From JBIKWM01 sp044356305 (lineage in GTDB: Bacteria > Bacteroidota > Bacteroidia > UBA10329): a stretch of DNA of 64,000 nt. The position numbers and the translations under genes are program-made. The stretch's first letter is position 1. Each line of letters starts with the position of its first letter. Positions 13,053 through 21,484 of this stretch are shown here, piece after piece. The DNA lies in the NCBI GenBank assembly GCA_044356305.1, contig JBIKWM010000005.1, forward strand, positions 1 through 64,000. Direction: 5' to 3'. Under the pieces are notes generated by a model. The model had not been told where the DNA came from, did not search any database, and saw nothing but the letters and a program-made list of their open reading frames with translations.

Positions 13053-13078
13053 TGTCTTCTCTTCCATTCATGTCAAGG
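13053..13078 (+). other. 3' arm of 23S processing stem
   Basis: Partner of 10099-10123. It lies between 23S and 5S. Confidence 0.7.
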
Positions 13079-13100
13079 TTGCTTCGGTAACCTACGATTT

Positions 13101-13209
<109 letters not shown>

Positions 13210-13216
13210 ATACTTT

Positions 13217-13253
13217 AACCCCAGCCCCATAAAGGCTGGGGTTTTTTGTTTTT
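13217..13253 (+). terminator. rRNA operon terminator
   Basis: Stem CCCCAGCC / GGCTGGGG with a CCATAAA loop, followed by TTTTTTGTTTTT. A textbook intrinsic terminator. Confidence 0.9.
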
Positions 13254-13259
13254 GCTCTT

Positions 13260-15122
13260 ATGTTTAATAAATGGATCATATTCTATGTGATAGTTGCCAT
13301 AGCGCTTTCGTTATGGCGGACTCGTGCATGGGCTCAGGTTGATTCTACATCAACAGTCCAACACGATGGTTTTGGTCAGGCTTTCGAATCCGACTCAATA
13401 GCTGGGGTTGAATTTGCAATTGACTTAACGGATGTTCATGTGTACGATTTGAGCATTAGAACTTTCGGTAATAGGCTCAATACTGGAAATACAGGTACAA
13501 ACTCTCCTTGGCTTGTGCTCGACCAACCTTTCGAAACTGGTTTTCGAACGGGAATTGGGGCTCACTCACATTTGCCGTTTGCCGGTACAGGTAAGTATCT
13601 ATTTCCAATGAAGGCATATACTCGGGTAGCTTATGCCAACGGAGCATCAGCCAAAGAGAATGTTATAGATATCGGATTCGCAAAGCCATTGGGTACGATT
13701 CTAAATTTTGGATTCAATTATTCTCGAGTAGGATCTTCGGGCATGTTCAATCGCCAGCAGAGCATTTTGAATCGATTGAATACATACTCATTCTACCGAT
13801 CAAGAAGCGGTAAATACAGGTGTGGATTGGAGTTTGTCTGGGCTAATGACGATAGTCAGGACAACGGGGGCATTGTTAGCGATTCGGTATTTGAAGCTAA
13901 TTCAGCATCAGACAGGAGATTTATTCCAGTGCGCCTTAATCAGGCATCGCACAAGATTGTGAGGTTCGAACTTCTTATGGCGCAGAGGTTGACACTCACT
14001 AAGCGAGATTCCAGCGCTGCAGAATCCAGATTAATGCGGTATGAACCATACATAGGTCATGAATTTCATTTTGCCGACCAGAGATTTACCTATAAGGACT
14101 TGCCAGATACGAGTGGCAGTGCATTTTATAATAATGTTTATCTAGATACGAACTCGACCCTCGACAGTACTAAATGGACTAAAGTTGAGAATAGACTTAC
14201 CTTAGGTCTTACTTTGAAGGGAAAATGGCGGCAATTGCTTAAGGTCGGTCTTACGCACGATTGGAATCGACTTTGGCAGCTAGGCGTGGATAACGACTTT
14301 CACAATGTCGGGATAATTGGTGAGTACAATCTTGGGGTAAAACAACACAGAGTCAGAGCGGATGTGCGTTATGTGCTGGTCGGGAGCAATTTGACCGATA
14401 CAAAGCTTGAGGCACATTATGATTGGAAACGTGATTCCATTTTGGAGGCTGGGGCTGAGTTCCGTTTTGCATCGCGGAGGCCAGACCGCATATTTGAACG
14501 TTATTCCTCGAACAATTTTTCTTGGACGAACTCATTCAGTAACGAGCAGTCAGTTCTTTTTCTGGGGAAAGTTGGGATTCCGAGATGGAGGTTCAGGGCC
14601 GAGGCAGGGTACATGATCCTTAACAACGTAGTGTATTTTAACAATCAATGGTTGCCTGAGCAGAGTGCGGCCGTCAATTCGGCCGTGGTGGCCACTGTGA
14701 ATGAACACTTCAAATGGAAGTGGATTAACGTTATAGTTTGGGGGCGGATGAACTATTTCCTTTCGGGCGATGCAATTCGACTTCCACCCATCTGCGCGCG
14801 TGGTTCCATATTCTACGATGGTAAAATATTTAAGAAGCGATTAAGGATTCAGATCGGGATGGATGCTTGGTACAACACCAGTTACGAGCCGTATGCTTAC
14901 ATACCTGCTTTGATGAGATTTGCTACGCAGAGCGGTGTGAGCACTGGAAACTATGTTTCGTTCGATGCATTTTTGAACCTTGAAGTGAATAGATTCCGTG
15001 GATTCTTCAAGGTTGAGCATTGGAATGCCGGCCTTATGGGCAACGACTATTATTTATTGGCGCACCAGCCAATGAATGATCTGGCCATCAAATTCGGGAT
15101 AAACTGGACCTTTTTTGACTGA
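13260..15122 (+). CDS. putative outer-membrane beta-barrel protein (Bacteroidota putative porin type)
   Basis: A 620-aa protein with an N-terminal signal peptide ending near ALA-type residues (RTRAWAQ, about residue 26). The remainder is rich in alternating aromatic and polar strands, for example ILNFGFNYSRVGSSG and VNRFRGFFKVEHWN. It ends in an aromatic residue close to the C-terminus (WTFFD), as barrels often do. The length and pattern recall the Bacteroidota 'putative porin' family (Porin_10), but I cannot confirm this without a profile search. Its ATG lies only 7 bp after the rRNA terminator T-tract, so its promoter is unclear. The gene reads clearly more AT-rich than its neighbours and may be of different origin. 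Confidence 0.7.
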   Translation: MFNKWIIFYVIVAIALSLWRTRAWAQVDSTSTVQHDGFGQAFESDSIAGVEFAIDLTDVHVYDLSIRTFGNRLNTGNTGTNSPWLVLDQPFETGFRTGIGAHSHLPFAGTGKYLFPMKAYTRVAYANGASAKENVIDIGFAKPLGTILNFGFNYSRVGSSGMFNRQQSILNRLNTYSFYRSRSGKYRCGLEFVWANDDSQDNGGIVSDSVFEANSASDRRFIPVRLNQASHKIVRFELLMAQRLTLTKRDSSAAESRLMRYEPYIGHEFHFADQRFTYKDLPDTSGSAFYNNVYLDTNSTLDSTKWTKVENRLTLGLTLKGKWRQLLKVGLTHDWNRLWQLGVDNDFHNVGIIGEYNLGVKQHRVRADVRYVLVGSNLTDTKLEAHYDWKRDSILEAGAEFRFASRRPDRIFERYSSNNFSWTNSFSNEQSVLFLGKVGIPRWRFRAEAGYMILNNVVYFNNQWLPEQSAAVNSAVVATVNEHFKWKWINVIVWGRMNYFLSGDAIRLPPICARGSIFYDGKIFKKRLRIQIGMDAWYNTSYEPYAYIPALMRFATQSGVSTGNYVSFDAFLNLEVNRFRGFFKVEHWNAGLMGNDYYLLAHQPMNDLAIKFGINWTFFD

Positions 15123-15133
15123 TTGTCAGCCGC

Positions 15134-16429
15134 TCAGGTCTTCTGTTTTTTCTTTTTAGCAGCGGGAAAAAGAATGTTATTCAATATGAGCCTGTATCCG
15201 GGCGAATTGGGGTGTAGGTCGAGGTCGGTCTGTGGGTCTCCTACAAAATGTTGGTAATCTTCGGGATCGTGGCCACCGTAAAAGGTCCATTGACCTTTCC
15301 CGATGTTGCCATGAATATATCTGGCCTCGTTTATTGACTTGGTTTCGCCCATCACGAGTACCTCCGTCTTTATGAACTGTTTTTGAAATGCGGTGGTCTG
15401 ACCCATGAATCCTTTGATCACTTGGGTGTGGTTCTGACACAGCATTGTAGGTACGGGATCCCATTTTGCCGAGAAATCGAAAAGTGTGAAAAAGTCAGTG
15501 GTCTGGTTTACCTTGCCATGTCGGGCCTCTGTCGCATCAATGTTTGAGAATTCATATACCTCTGGATTTTCGACCAGTCGAAAATCTTTGAATGCGAAGG
15601 TGTTGGAATAATCGAGTCTGGAATTATAACCAGACGTGGTTCCATCTCCATCAAACATGCTCTCGCAGATATCAAGATTGTGGGCAGACAGGGCGATATC
15701 ATACGAATCGGTTCCAGAGCACATAGAAAAAAGGAATCCTCCGCCCACAGTGAATTCCTTAATTTTATTGGCAACCCCGAGTTTAAGTGCCGAGACTTTG
15801 TTGAATCCGTTCCTGCGGGCTGTTGCCTCTGCATCGCGCACTTGCTCAAGGTACCAGACGGCATTCCGGTATTGACGCCAAAACCGTCCGTACTGGCCTG
15901 TGAAGTCCTCGTGATGAAGGTGGAGCCAATCGTACAACGGCAGTTTGTTGTCCATAACCTCATCGTCATAGATCACATCATACGGCACCTCGGCATAGGT
16001 GAGTACTAAGGTCACAGCATCGTCCCACGGTTGGTTGGTCTTGGGAGCGTAGACTGCGATTCGCGGCTGTTTCTCAAGTTTTGCCACGTCCATGTTGGCC
16101 TCTGGGTCAGCAATCTCAGCCAGGATGGCGTTTGCCTGAGCATCTGCGATAACCTCATAACTCACCCCGCGAACGATGCACTCGCTTTCAATTTCTTTGA
16201 TGTGTCTGATCATAAAGCTGCCTCCACGGTAGTTGAGAAGCCAATCGACCTCCACATTCTGGCTCAGGATCCAATATGCGATGCCATAGGCTTTTAGATG
16301 ATTCTTCTGCCCTGCATCCATGGGTATAAGGATGTGCGATGCAGATACGTGCATCGGAAGCCAAATGCATATCACCACCCATATCAGGGCTTTAGAACGG
16401 AGTCCCATCGGTCGGGTCGAGGTCGTCAT
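15134..16429 (-). CDS. Bacteroidota conserved exported protein, commonly labelled 'asparagine synthetase B'
   Basis: A 431-aa protein with an N-terminal signal or anchor (residues ~12-31). The mature part opens with SHILIPMDAGQKNHLKAYGI and contains LLNYRGGSF (65-73), a GGGFLFSMCSGTD turn with Cys237, a GQWTFYGGHDPEDYQH segment, and the tail AAKKKKQKT. From memory these features match a highly conserved Bacteroidota family that databases call asparagine synthetase B. I see neither an N-terminal Cys nucleophile nor the SGGxDS PPi-loop that a true AsnB needs. The fold may be a class-I amidotransferase-like domain, which is inference. The start at 16429 overlaps dnaB by 38 bp; an in-frame ATG at 16408 would shorten the overlap. 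Confidence 0.8.
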   Translation of the reverse strand: MTTSTRPMGLRSKALIWVVICIWLPMHVSASHILIPMDAGQKNHLKAYGIAYWILSQNVEVDWLLNYRGGSFMIRHIKEIESECIVRGVSYEVIADAQANAILAEIADPEANMDVAKLEKQPRIAVYAPKTNQPWDDAVTLVLTYAEVPYDVIYDDEVMDNKLPLYDWLHLHHEDFTGQYGRFWRQYRNAVWYLEQVRDAEATARRNGFNKVSALKLGVANKIKEFTVGGGFLFSMCSGTDSYDIALSAHNLDICESMFDGDGTTSGYNSRLDYSNTFAFKDFRLVENPEVYEFSNIDATEARHGKVNQTTDFFTLFDFSAKWDPVPTMLCQNHTQVIKGFMGQTTAFQKQFIKTEVLVMGETKSINEARYIHGNIGKGQWTFYGGHDPEDYQHFVGDPQTDLDLHPNSPGYRLILNNILFPAAKKKKQKT

Positions 16430-17966
16430 CGGTCATGGTATTCATCTTAGACTGCCGCGTGATGGTCATGCTGCCGCCTGAGAATTGATCAGAGACTGGC
16501 AATGGCCCGAACCCACCGCCTGATGCGGAAACCGGTGTGCTGAGCGTGTATCCGGGGTCGTCATAGTTGGTGAATTTAGCCAATTGCTTGATAAAACGGA
16601 GCGGTACATCGCCTGTTGCCCCGTTTCGGTGCTTTGCGATGATCAGCTCGGCAAGACCTTCGACTGGCAGTCCGGTGGCCGATTCTGTGAATTCATAATA
16701 CTCTGGGCGATAGAGGAACATGACCATGTCGGCATCCTGCTCTATGGCTCCTGATTCACGCAGGTCGCTCAGTTGCGGCCGTTTGCTTCCACCTCGGTTC
16801 TCCACCTGACGGCTAAGCTGAGACAAGGCAATGACCGGAATGTCGAGCTCCTTGGCCAATGCCTTCAGCGAGCGTGATATGGTGCTAATCTCCTGCTCAC
16901 GGTTGCCCCCGTTCTTCGAGTCGCCACCTGCCGTCATAAGTTGCAGGTAGTCGATTAGGACGATGGATAGGTCGTGCTGTGCCTTAAGTCTCCGGCATTT
17001 TGCCCTTAGTTCGAAGATGGAAAGCGATGGAGTGTCATCAATGAAAATAGGAGCCTGAGATAGCCGCTTGATGCTTGAATGAAGATGGTCCCAGTCGGCC
17101 GTGCTCAGATTCCCTTTCCGAAGTTTGTCGGCCTCTAATCCGGTCTCGCTGGCGATGAGTCGGTTAACCAGTTGCAGTGAACTCATTTCGAGCGAGAATA
17201 CTGCTATGGCCTTATTGAAATCAACCGCCATGTTGCGCGCCATACTCAGGACGAACGAGGTCTTGCCCATGGCCGGGCGTGCCGCAATGATCAGAAGATC
17301 CTGTTTTTGCCAACCGGCCGTCACTTTATCCAACTCATGGAAACCGGTAGGGACACCCGTGATGTTGCCTTCTTGTTGGCTTGCAGTCTCGATATTCTTG
17401 ATGGCCTGTGATATGAGGCCACTCATGCTGTCGTAGCTCTTCTTCAGATTTCCCTCGGCTACGCTGAAGAGGCTGCTCTCGGCCTTATCAAGGAGCTCCA
17501 GTACATCTGTTGTGTCTTCAAACGCCTCATTGTAGATGTCGCCAGAAACCCGGATCAGCTCTCGCTGGATGTATTTCTGTGCGATTATCCGGGCATGATA
17601 CTCTGCGTTGGCCGATGAGGCCACCCGGTCTGTTAGTCGGCTCACGGCATACGCGCCACCGACCTGATCGAGTGTGCCCACCTTTCGCAGATGGGCCGTT
17701 ACCGTGAGAATGTCAATTGGTTTCGAATCGTTGAAGAGCTGTACGATGGCTTCGAAGATGAGCCTATGTTCATTCTTGTAGAAACTATCAGGTTTCAGCA
17801 CCTCAATCACATCATTCAGGGCGTCCTTCTCGAGCATGAGAGCGCCCAGCACGGCTTCTTCCAGATCAATCGCATGAGGTGGCACCTTGCCCATCTCAAT
17901 GCCGTCTGTCAGCGGGTTGCGCAGCAGTTTCCGCCTGCCTGTCCCTATATTACGTTCAGTGGCCAT
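16392..17966 (-). CDS. dnaB: replicative DNA helicase DnaB
   Basis: A 524-aa hexameric helicase that unwinds DNA at the replication fork. The N-terminal DnaB_N domain covers ~30-135 (HAIDLEEAVLGALM). The RecA-like ATPase domain has Walker A PAMGKTSF near 231-238 and Walker B IVLIDYLQLM, then SLKALAKELDIPVIALSQLSR and the arginine-finger region near KRPQLSDLRESGAIEQDAD. The length is normal and no intein is present. The Gly that usually opens Walker A (GRPAMGKT) is Ala here, a mild variation. The 3' end overlaps the next gene, and a small membrane-protein gene lies 12 bp upstream. Confidence 0.96.
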   Translation of the reverse strand: MATERNIGTGRRKLLRNPLTDGIEMGKVPPHAIDLEEAVLGALMLEKDALNDVIEVLKPDSFYKNEHRLIFEAIVQLFNDSKPIDILTVTAHLRKVGTLDQVGGAYAVSRLTDRVASSANAEYHARIIAQKYIQRELIRVSGDIYNEAFEDTTDVLELLDKAESSLFSVAEGNLKKSYDSMSGLISQAIKNIETASQQEGNITGVPTGFHELDKVTAGWQKQDLLIIAARPAMGKTSFVLSMARNMAVDFNKAIAVFSLEMSSLQLVNRLIASETGLEADKLRKGNLSTADWDHLHSSIKRLSQAPIFIDDTPSLSIFELRAKCRRLKAQHDLSIVLIDYLQLMTAGGDSKNGGNREQEISTISRSLKALAKELDIPVIALSQLSRQVENRGGSKRPQLSDLRESGAIEQDADMVMFLYRPEYYEFTESATGLPVEGLAELIIAKHRNGATGDVPLRFIKQLAKFTNYDDPGYTLSTPVSASGGGFGPLPVSDQFSGGSMTITRQSKMNTMTDDDLDPTDGTPF

Positions 17967-17977
17967 TCAGTTGATTG

Positions 17978-18259
17978 TCATTTACCTACTTTCAATCTTC
18001 GCAAAATGGTGGCCTTGTTAGATGCGTCTGAGAAAATCTCGAAGACAAAATATACCGTGACCCCTACCAACAAAATGAGAACGACCGCGGTAACAAAAGG
18101 CTTCCATTTCTTCGACACAATCTGGCTCATGCGATCCTTAATAGGCGCACGGTGCCTGAGGCGCACTTTTTTGCGCTCCTTCACCTTGATGCGGTAGCGG
18201 TGCTTCCTACGGCCTGAAGCCAGTTCAGGGTCTTCCGGACCGGTGCTGTTGTTGTCCAT
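17978..18259 (-). CDS. small single-pass membrane protein, unknown
   Basis: 93 residues: an acidic start, a very basic stretch (about residues 17-50, with GRRKHRYRIKVKERKKVRLR), then one membrane helix (about 54-76, FVTAVVLILLVGVTVYFVF) and a short basic tail. By charge the N-terminus should be cytosolic. It is 12 bp upstream of dnaB on the same strand, so it is probably co-transcribed. I do not recognise the family. The basic arm could bind nucleic acid or phospholipid, but that is only a guess. Confidence 0.7.
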   Translation of the reverse strand: MDNNSTGPEDPELASGRRKHRYRIKVKERKKVRLRHRAPIKDRMSQIVSKKWKPFVTAVVLILLVGVTVYFVFEIFSDASNKATILRRLKVGK

Positions 18260-18343
18260 TCTGCATCACAAATTTCGGGTGAATGAAAGCCATCTCTAGC
18301 CCTTAGTTTTCATGTTAATGATGTTGGTCAGGTGTTGATAACC

Positions 18344-18351
18344 TAATTTCG
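18344..18351 (+). promoter_or_regulatory. -7 element of the lipoprotein-aceK operon (TAATTTCG)
   Basis: TAATTTCG ends 6 bp before the ATG at 18358. A TTG at 18324-18326 lies 17 bp upstream of it. Confidence 0.45.
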
Positions 18352-18357
18352 TGCCTC

Positions 18358-19644
18358 ATGCGGTTGATGCACAGGATATTCGGGCCGGTTGTCGCCATGG
18401 TTTTCCTTTTCGGAGGATGTAAAGAGGAAGATTGGGTGCCACCGACCATAACTGTCACCGCGCCTGTTGGCTCATTCAACCTGCAGGTGCCTGACACACT
18501 ACATGTCAGTTTCTCGGCCAATGATGAGACCAGGCTCACCGCTATCAGCGTGCGGCTGATGACCGACAACGGGGTTCAATTAGCTGTGGCACCTTCCATT
18601 TCCCTGGAGGGCAATGAATTCAATGGAACGGTGTCCATCATTCTGAAAGATAAGAATATAACGGGAGGAGAATGCTATGTGTCGATAGAGGCCAACGATG
18701 GCACAAACACAGCTTACTCATTCGTTCAGGGGCAGGTGGTGCCGGTCGTCAAAGAGCTGAGGGCCGTCTATGCACTTGTTCGGCAGGGTGCGGCCTCAGC
18801 CGTTTACCGCATCGATTCACTCTTTCAATCCGCAGTCCCATTCGGTGCCAATGCGGCCGATGCCCGGCTGTTGCGCATCAGTTCGGCATACGATAAGCTA
18901 TTTCTCAGCGGTGGAAAGACTGCCACCTTGACCTGCGTTGATCTTCTGGGTCAGGGCACCGGATGGGATGCCACAATGCCGTTTGCATCGGATACCACGG
19001 CATACCTCGACATGGGCATAGCAGGAGATGAGGTCTTCGTTTCGGCTTTTGACGGGCAATTTCGCGGTTATGACTTTACTGGGGCGTTGATTCGCAACGA
19101 TGACCTGATGCCAGATCGGCCCGAAAATATCCTTGCGTATGATGAATATGTGCTGGCCGATCGAAGAGCCACGAACGGCACGCACTTCATAGACCGGATC
19201 CGCACTCAGAACGGTTTCAGGATGAGCACCCTACTAGTGCCTGTTGATGTCAGGGCGATAGCCACGAAAGATGAAGATGAGTTTTATGTGGTGGGGATGC
19301 AGGGCATCACACCACGACTGCTGATCTATGAGCACACGGAACCTAGCTACTTCGATCCGCACGACCTACCTGCTGGCCAGGTTTACACCGCAATGGCCGG
19401 AGATGGCGACATGCTCTTCATCTCACACTCAAACGGGGTTTATCGCTACCGATACAATCCCACCTTGCTTGACCTTGTGCTACCGGGCACCGTGCCCAGT
19501 CTTATGGTGTTTGAACCAGTACACGCGCGCATGGTGATGGCCGTGGGCAATGAGGTGCGAGTTTATGACCTGGCCGCCCAGCCCGTGGCCACAGTTACTT
19601 TGCCAGGCGAGGTTCTTGGCCTCGACCTGCATCACACCCGATGA
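18358..19644 (+). CDS. lipoprotein with Ig-like and beta-propeller-like parts
   Basis: 428 residues with a lipoprotein signal (VFLFGGC, Cys21). After it comes an Ig-like segment (about 30-130, PTITVTAPVGSF onward) typical of Bacteroidota surface lipoproteins. Then follows a ~280-residue region of repeated beta-rich blades (VYALVRQ..., LFLSGGKTATLTCVD, EVFVSAFDGQFRGYD), which suggests a propeller. The function is unknown. Its stop overlaps the aceK start (ATGA, 19641-19644), so the two are translationally coupled. Similar coupling partners are not known to me. Confidence 0.75.
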   Translation: MRLMHRIFGPVVAMVFLFGGCKEEDWVPPTITVTAPVGSFNLQVPDTLHVSFSANDETRLTAISVRLMTDNGVQLAVAPSISLEGNEFNGTVSIILKDKNITGGECYVSIEANDGTNTAYSFVQGQVVPVVKELRAVYALVRQGAASAVYRIDSLFQSAVPFGANAADARLLRISSAYDKLFLSGGKTATLTCVDLLGQGTGWDATMPFASDTTAYLDMGIAGDEVFVSAFDGQFRGYDFTGALIRNDDLMPDRPENILAYDEYVLADRRATNGTHFIDRIRTQNGFRMSTLLVPVDVRAIATKDEDEFYVVGMQGITPRLLIYEHTEPSYFDPHDLPAGQVYTAMAGDGDMLFISHSNGVYRYRYNPTLLDLVLPGTVPSLMVFEPVHARMVMAVGNEVRVYDLAAQPVATVTLPGEVLGLDLHHTR

Positions 19645-21377
19645 CACAGCGCCAGCGCAAGGCCCGATCAGCAGCCATCCTGATACTCGAAAGGTTCGCT
19701 GCCTACCATGCCCGTTTCCGTGAACTGACCGATACGGCTCCATCCATCTTTGCCCAAAGACGATGGGACGAGGTGCGCCCATTGGTCGATGAGCGGCTTG
19801 CCCTACACCCCTTGCATGTGGGCGAGGCGGCCAGTGCAATCACCTCGCTTATGGCCGACAGAGCCCTGGAAGTGGCGCAGTGGCTTGAGGTGAAGGAAGG
19901 GTTCACGTTGTTGATAGCAGAAAGGAGAGATGCGCCTTTGGCCGAGACCTTTTACAACAGTGTGGTGCGCCAGGTCTTCCGTACAGAGCGCGATGATGAG
20001 CGCATCATGTTCATGCATATCCAGCGTAGGGTGTGGCAGACCGGCCCTACTGAGCCTGTCTATCAGCGGTTCTATCTGGGCCGCGATGATCTTGGTTCCA
20101 TACTTTGGCGCATCTTCCGTTCCTATGGCTTCAAGTTCGTGTGCGAGGATCTTGGACGCGACATGGCTCGTTTGGCAGATGGTCTCAGATCCAACCTATT
20201 AAGGATTTTCGGCACCTTACGTGTGGACCATGTTGACATGGTCAGCAGCGTCTTTTACCGCAATAAGGGGGCATATATCATCGGTAAGATCACGAAAGGG
20301 AACCTACAGGTGCCATTTGTGATTCCTCTGGTACATGGCGATGGAGGAGTGGCAGTTGATGGCCTTCTGATGAGCAAAGACGATATTGCTGTGGTGTTCA
20401 GTTTCACCCGGTCGTATTTTTTTGTGAGCACCCATAGTCCTGTTGATCTCATCCAGTTTCTGAGGCCCATGATGAGCCACAAGAACCTGAGCGAGCTGTA
20501 TGCGAGCATCGGGTACGACCGTCATGCCAAATCGGTGCTGTACAAAGAAATATACCGCCATTTGGCCCGCACCGATGACCAGTTTGTCCATGCCCCGGGC
20601 ATCAAGGGCATGGTGATGGCCGTGTTCACACTGCCTGGTTTCAATGTGGTGTTCAAGGTTATCCGCGACCGTTTCAGGCCTCCCAAGAGTGTCAACCGCC
20701 AGCAGGTGATAGACAGCTACCGGTTAGTGTTGAAGCACGACCGTGTGGGTCGATTGGCCGATGCGCACGAGTTCAACGGACTACGTTTCAGCCGGTCCCG
20801 TTTCGGGGCTGCTGTTCTTGATGAGCTGCTGAGTGAATGCGGCAACACGGTGAAGCTTGAAGGCGATGAGGTAGTTATAAATCACCTTTTCACCGAAAGG
20901 AAAATGGTGCCGCTCAATCTCTATCTCGAAGCGGTTGATTATGATAGGGCCGAACGGGCGGTGATTGATTACGGCTTTGCGGTAAAGGAGCTGGCAGCAG
21001 CCAACATTTTCCCAGGCGATCTGCTATTGAAGAATTTCGGGGTGACAAGGCATGGCCGCGTGGTTTTCTACGACTACGATGAGCTGTGTTTCCTGCATGA
21101 GGTCAACTTCCGGAAGATTCCTGAGTGCCGCAACCCTGAGCAGGAGTTGAGCGGAGAGCCATGGTACAGTATCGGTGAGAACGATGTGTTCCCCGAGGAG
21201 TTCCGAGCTTTTATGGTGCCGGCCGGGCCGTTGCGTCAGGTGTTCCTCAATCACCACGAGGACCTGTTCGATGTCCGATTCTGGAAGGAAATGCAGTCAC
21301 TGCACTCGCATGGGGGCATGGCCGATCTGTATCCTTATCGGAGGGGCATTTTCACCCGTGGGTTCAGCATCGCCTGA
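19641..21377 (+). CDS. aceK: isocitrate dehydrogenase kinase/phosphatase
   Basis: AceK phosphorylates and dephosphorylates isocitrate dehydrogenase, diverting isocitrate into the glyoxylate shunt. The 578-aa protein matches the family in length and motifs: APGIKGMVM ATP loop (318-326), Lys339 in VVFKVIRD, and the highly conserved ELAAANIFPGDLLLKNFGV, RHGRVVFYDYDE and EPWYSIGENDVFPEEF blocks. All key residues that I know appear intact, so it should be active. AceK is chiefly proteobacterial, which makes its presence here unusual. No aceA, aceB or icd is in the window. It overlaps the upstream lipoprotein gene by 4 bp and has a G+C look like its surroundings. Confidence 0.96.
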   Translation: MTQRQRKARSAAILILERFAAYHARFRELTDTAPSIFAQRRWDEVRPLVDERLALHPLHVGEAASAITSLMADRALEVAQWLEVKEGFTLLIAERRDAPLAETFYNSVVRQVFRTERDDERIMFMHIQRRVWQTGPTEPVYQRFYLGRDDLGSILWRIFRSYGFKFVCEDLGRDMARLADGLRSNLLRIFGTLRVDHVDMVSSVFYRNKGAYIIGKITKGNLQVPFVIPLVHGDGGVAVDGLLMSKDDIAVVFSFTRSYFFVSTHSPVDLIQFLRPMMSHKNLSELYASIGYDRHAKSVLYKEIYRHLARTDDQFVHAPGIKGMVMAVFTLPGFNVVFKVIRDRFRPPKSVNRQQVIDSYRLVLKHDRVGRLADAHEFNGLRFSRSRFGAAVLDELLSECGNTVKLEGDEVVINHLFTERKMVPLNLYLEAVDYDRAERAVIDYGFAVKELAAANIFPGDLLLKNFGVTRHGRVVFYDYDELCFLHEVNFRKIPECRNPEQELSGEPWYSIGENDVFPEEFRAFMVPAGPLRQVFLNHHEDLFDVRFWKEMQSLHSHGGMADLYPYRRGIFTRGFSIA

Positions 21378-21484
21378 GGCAGTCATTCGGTTCGGTATGA
21401 ATCCATGATTCACAATGATGAAAGCCTCTGACCAGATTACGCTATGATCCTGTTGGGATCGGGCCGCCACCGGAAAAAGACTGA

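Noticed and set aside
13260..15122. TonB-dependent receptor
   Set aside because: No plug domain, no TonB box, and too short; the porin-like reading fits better.
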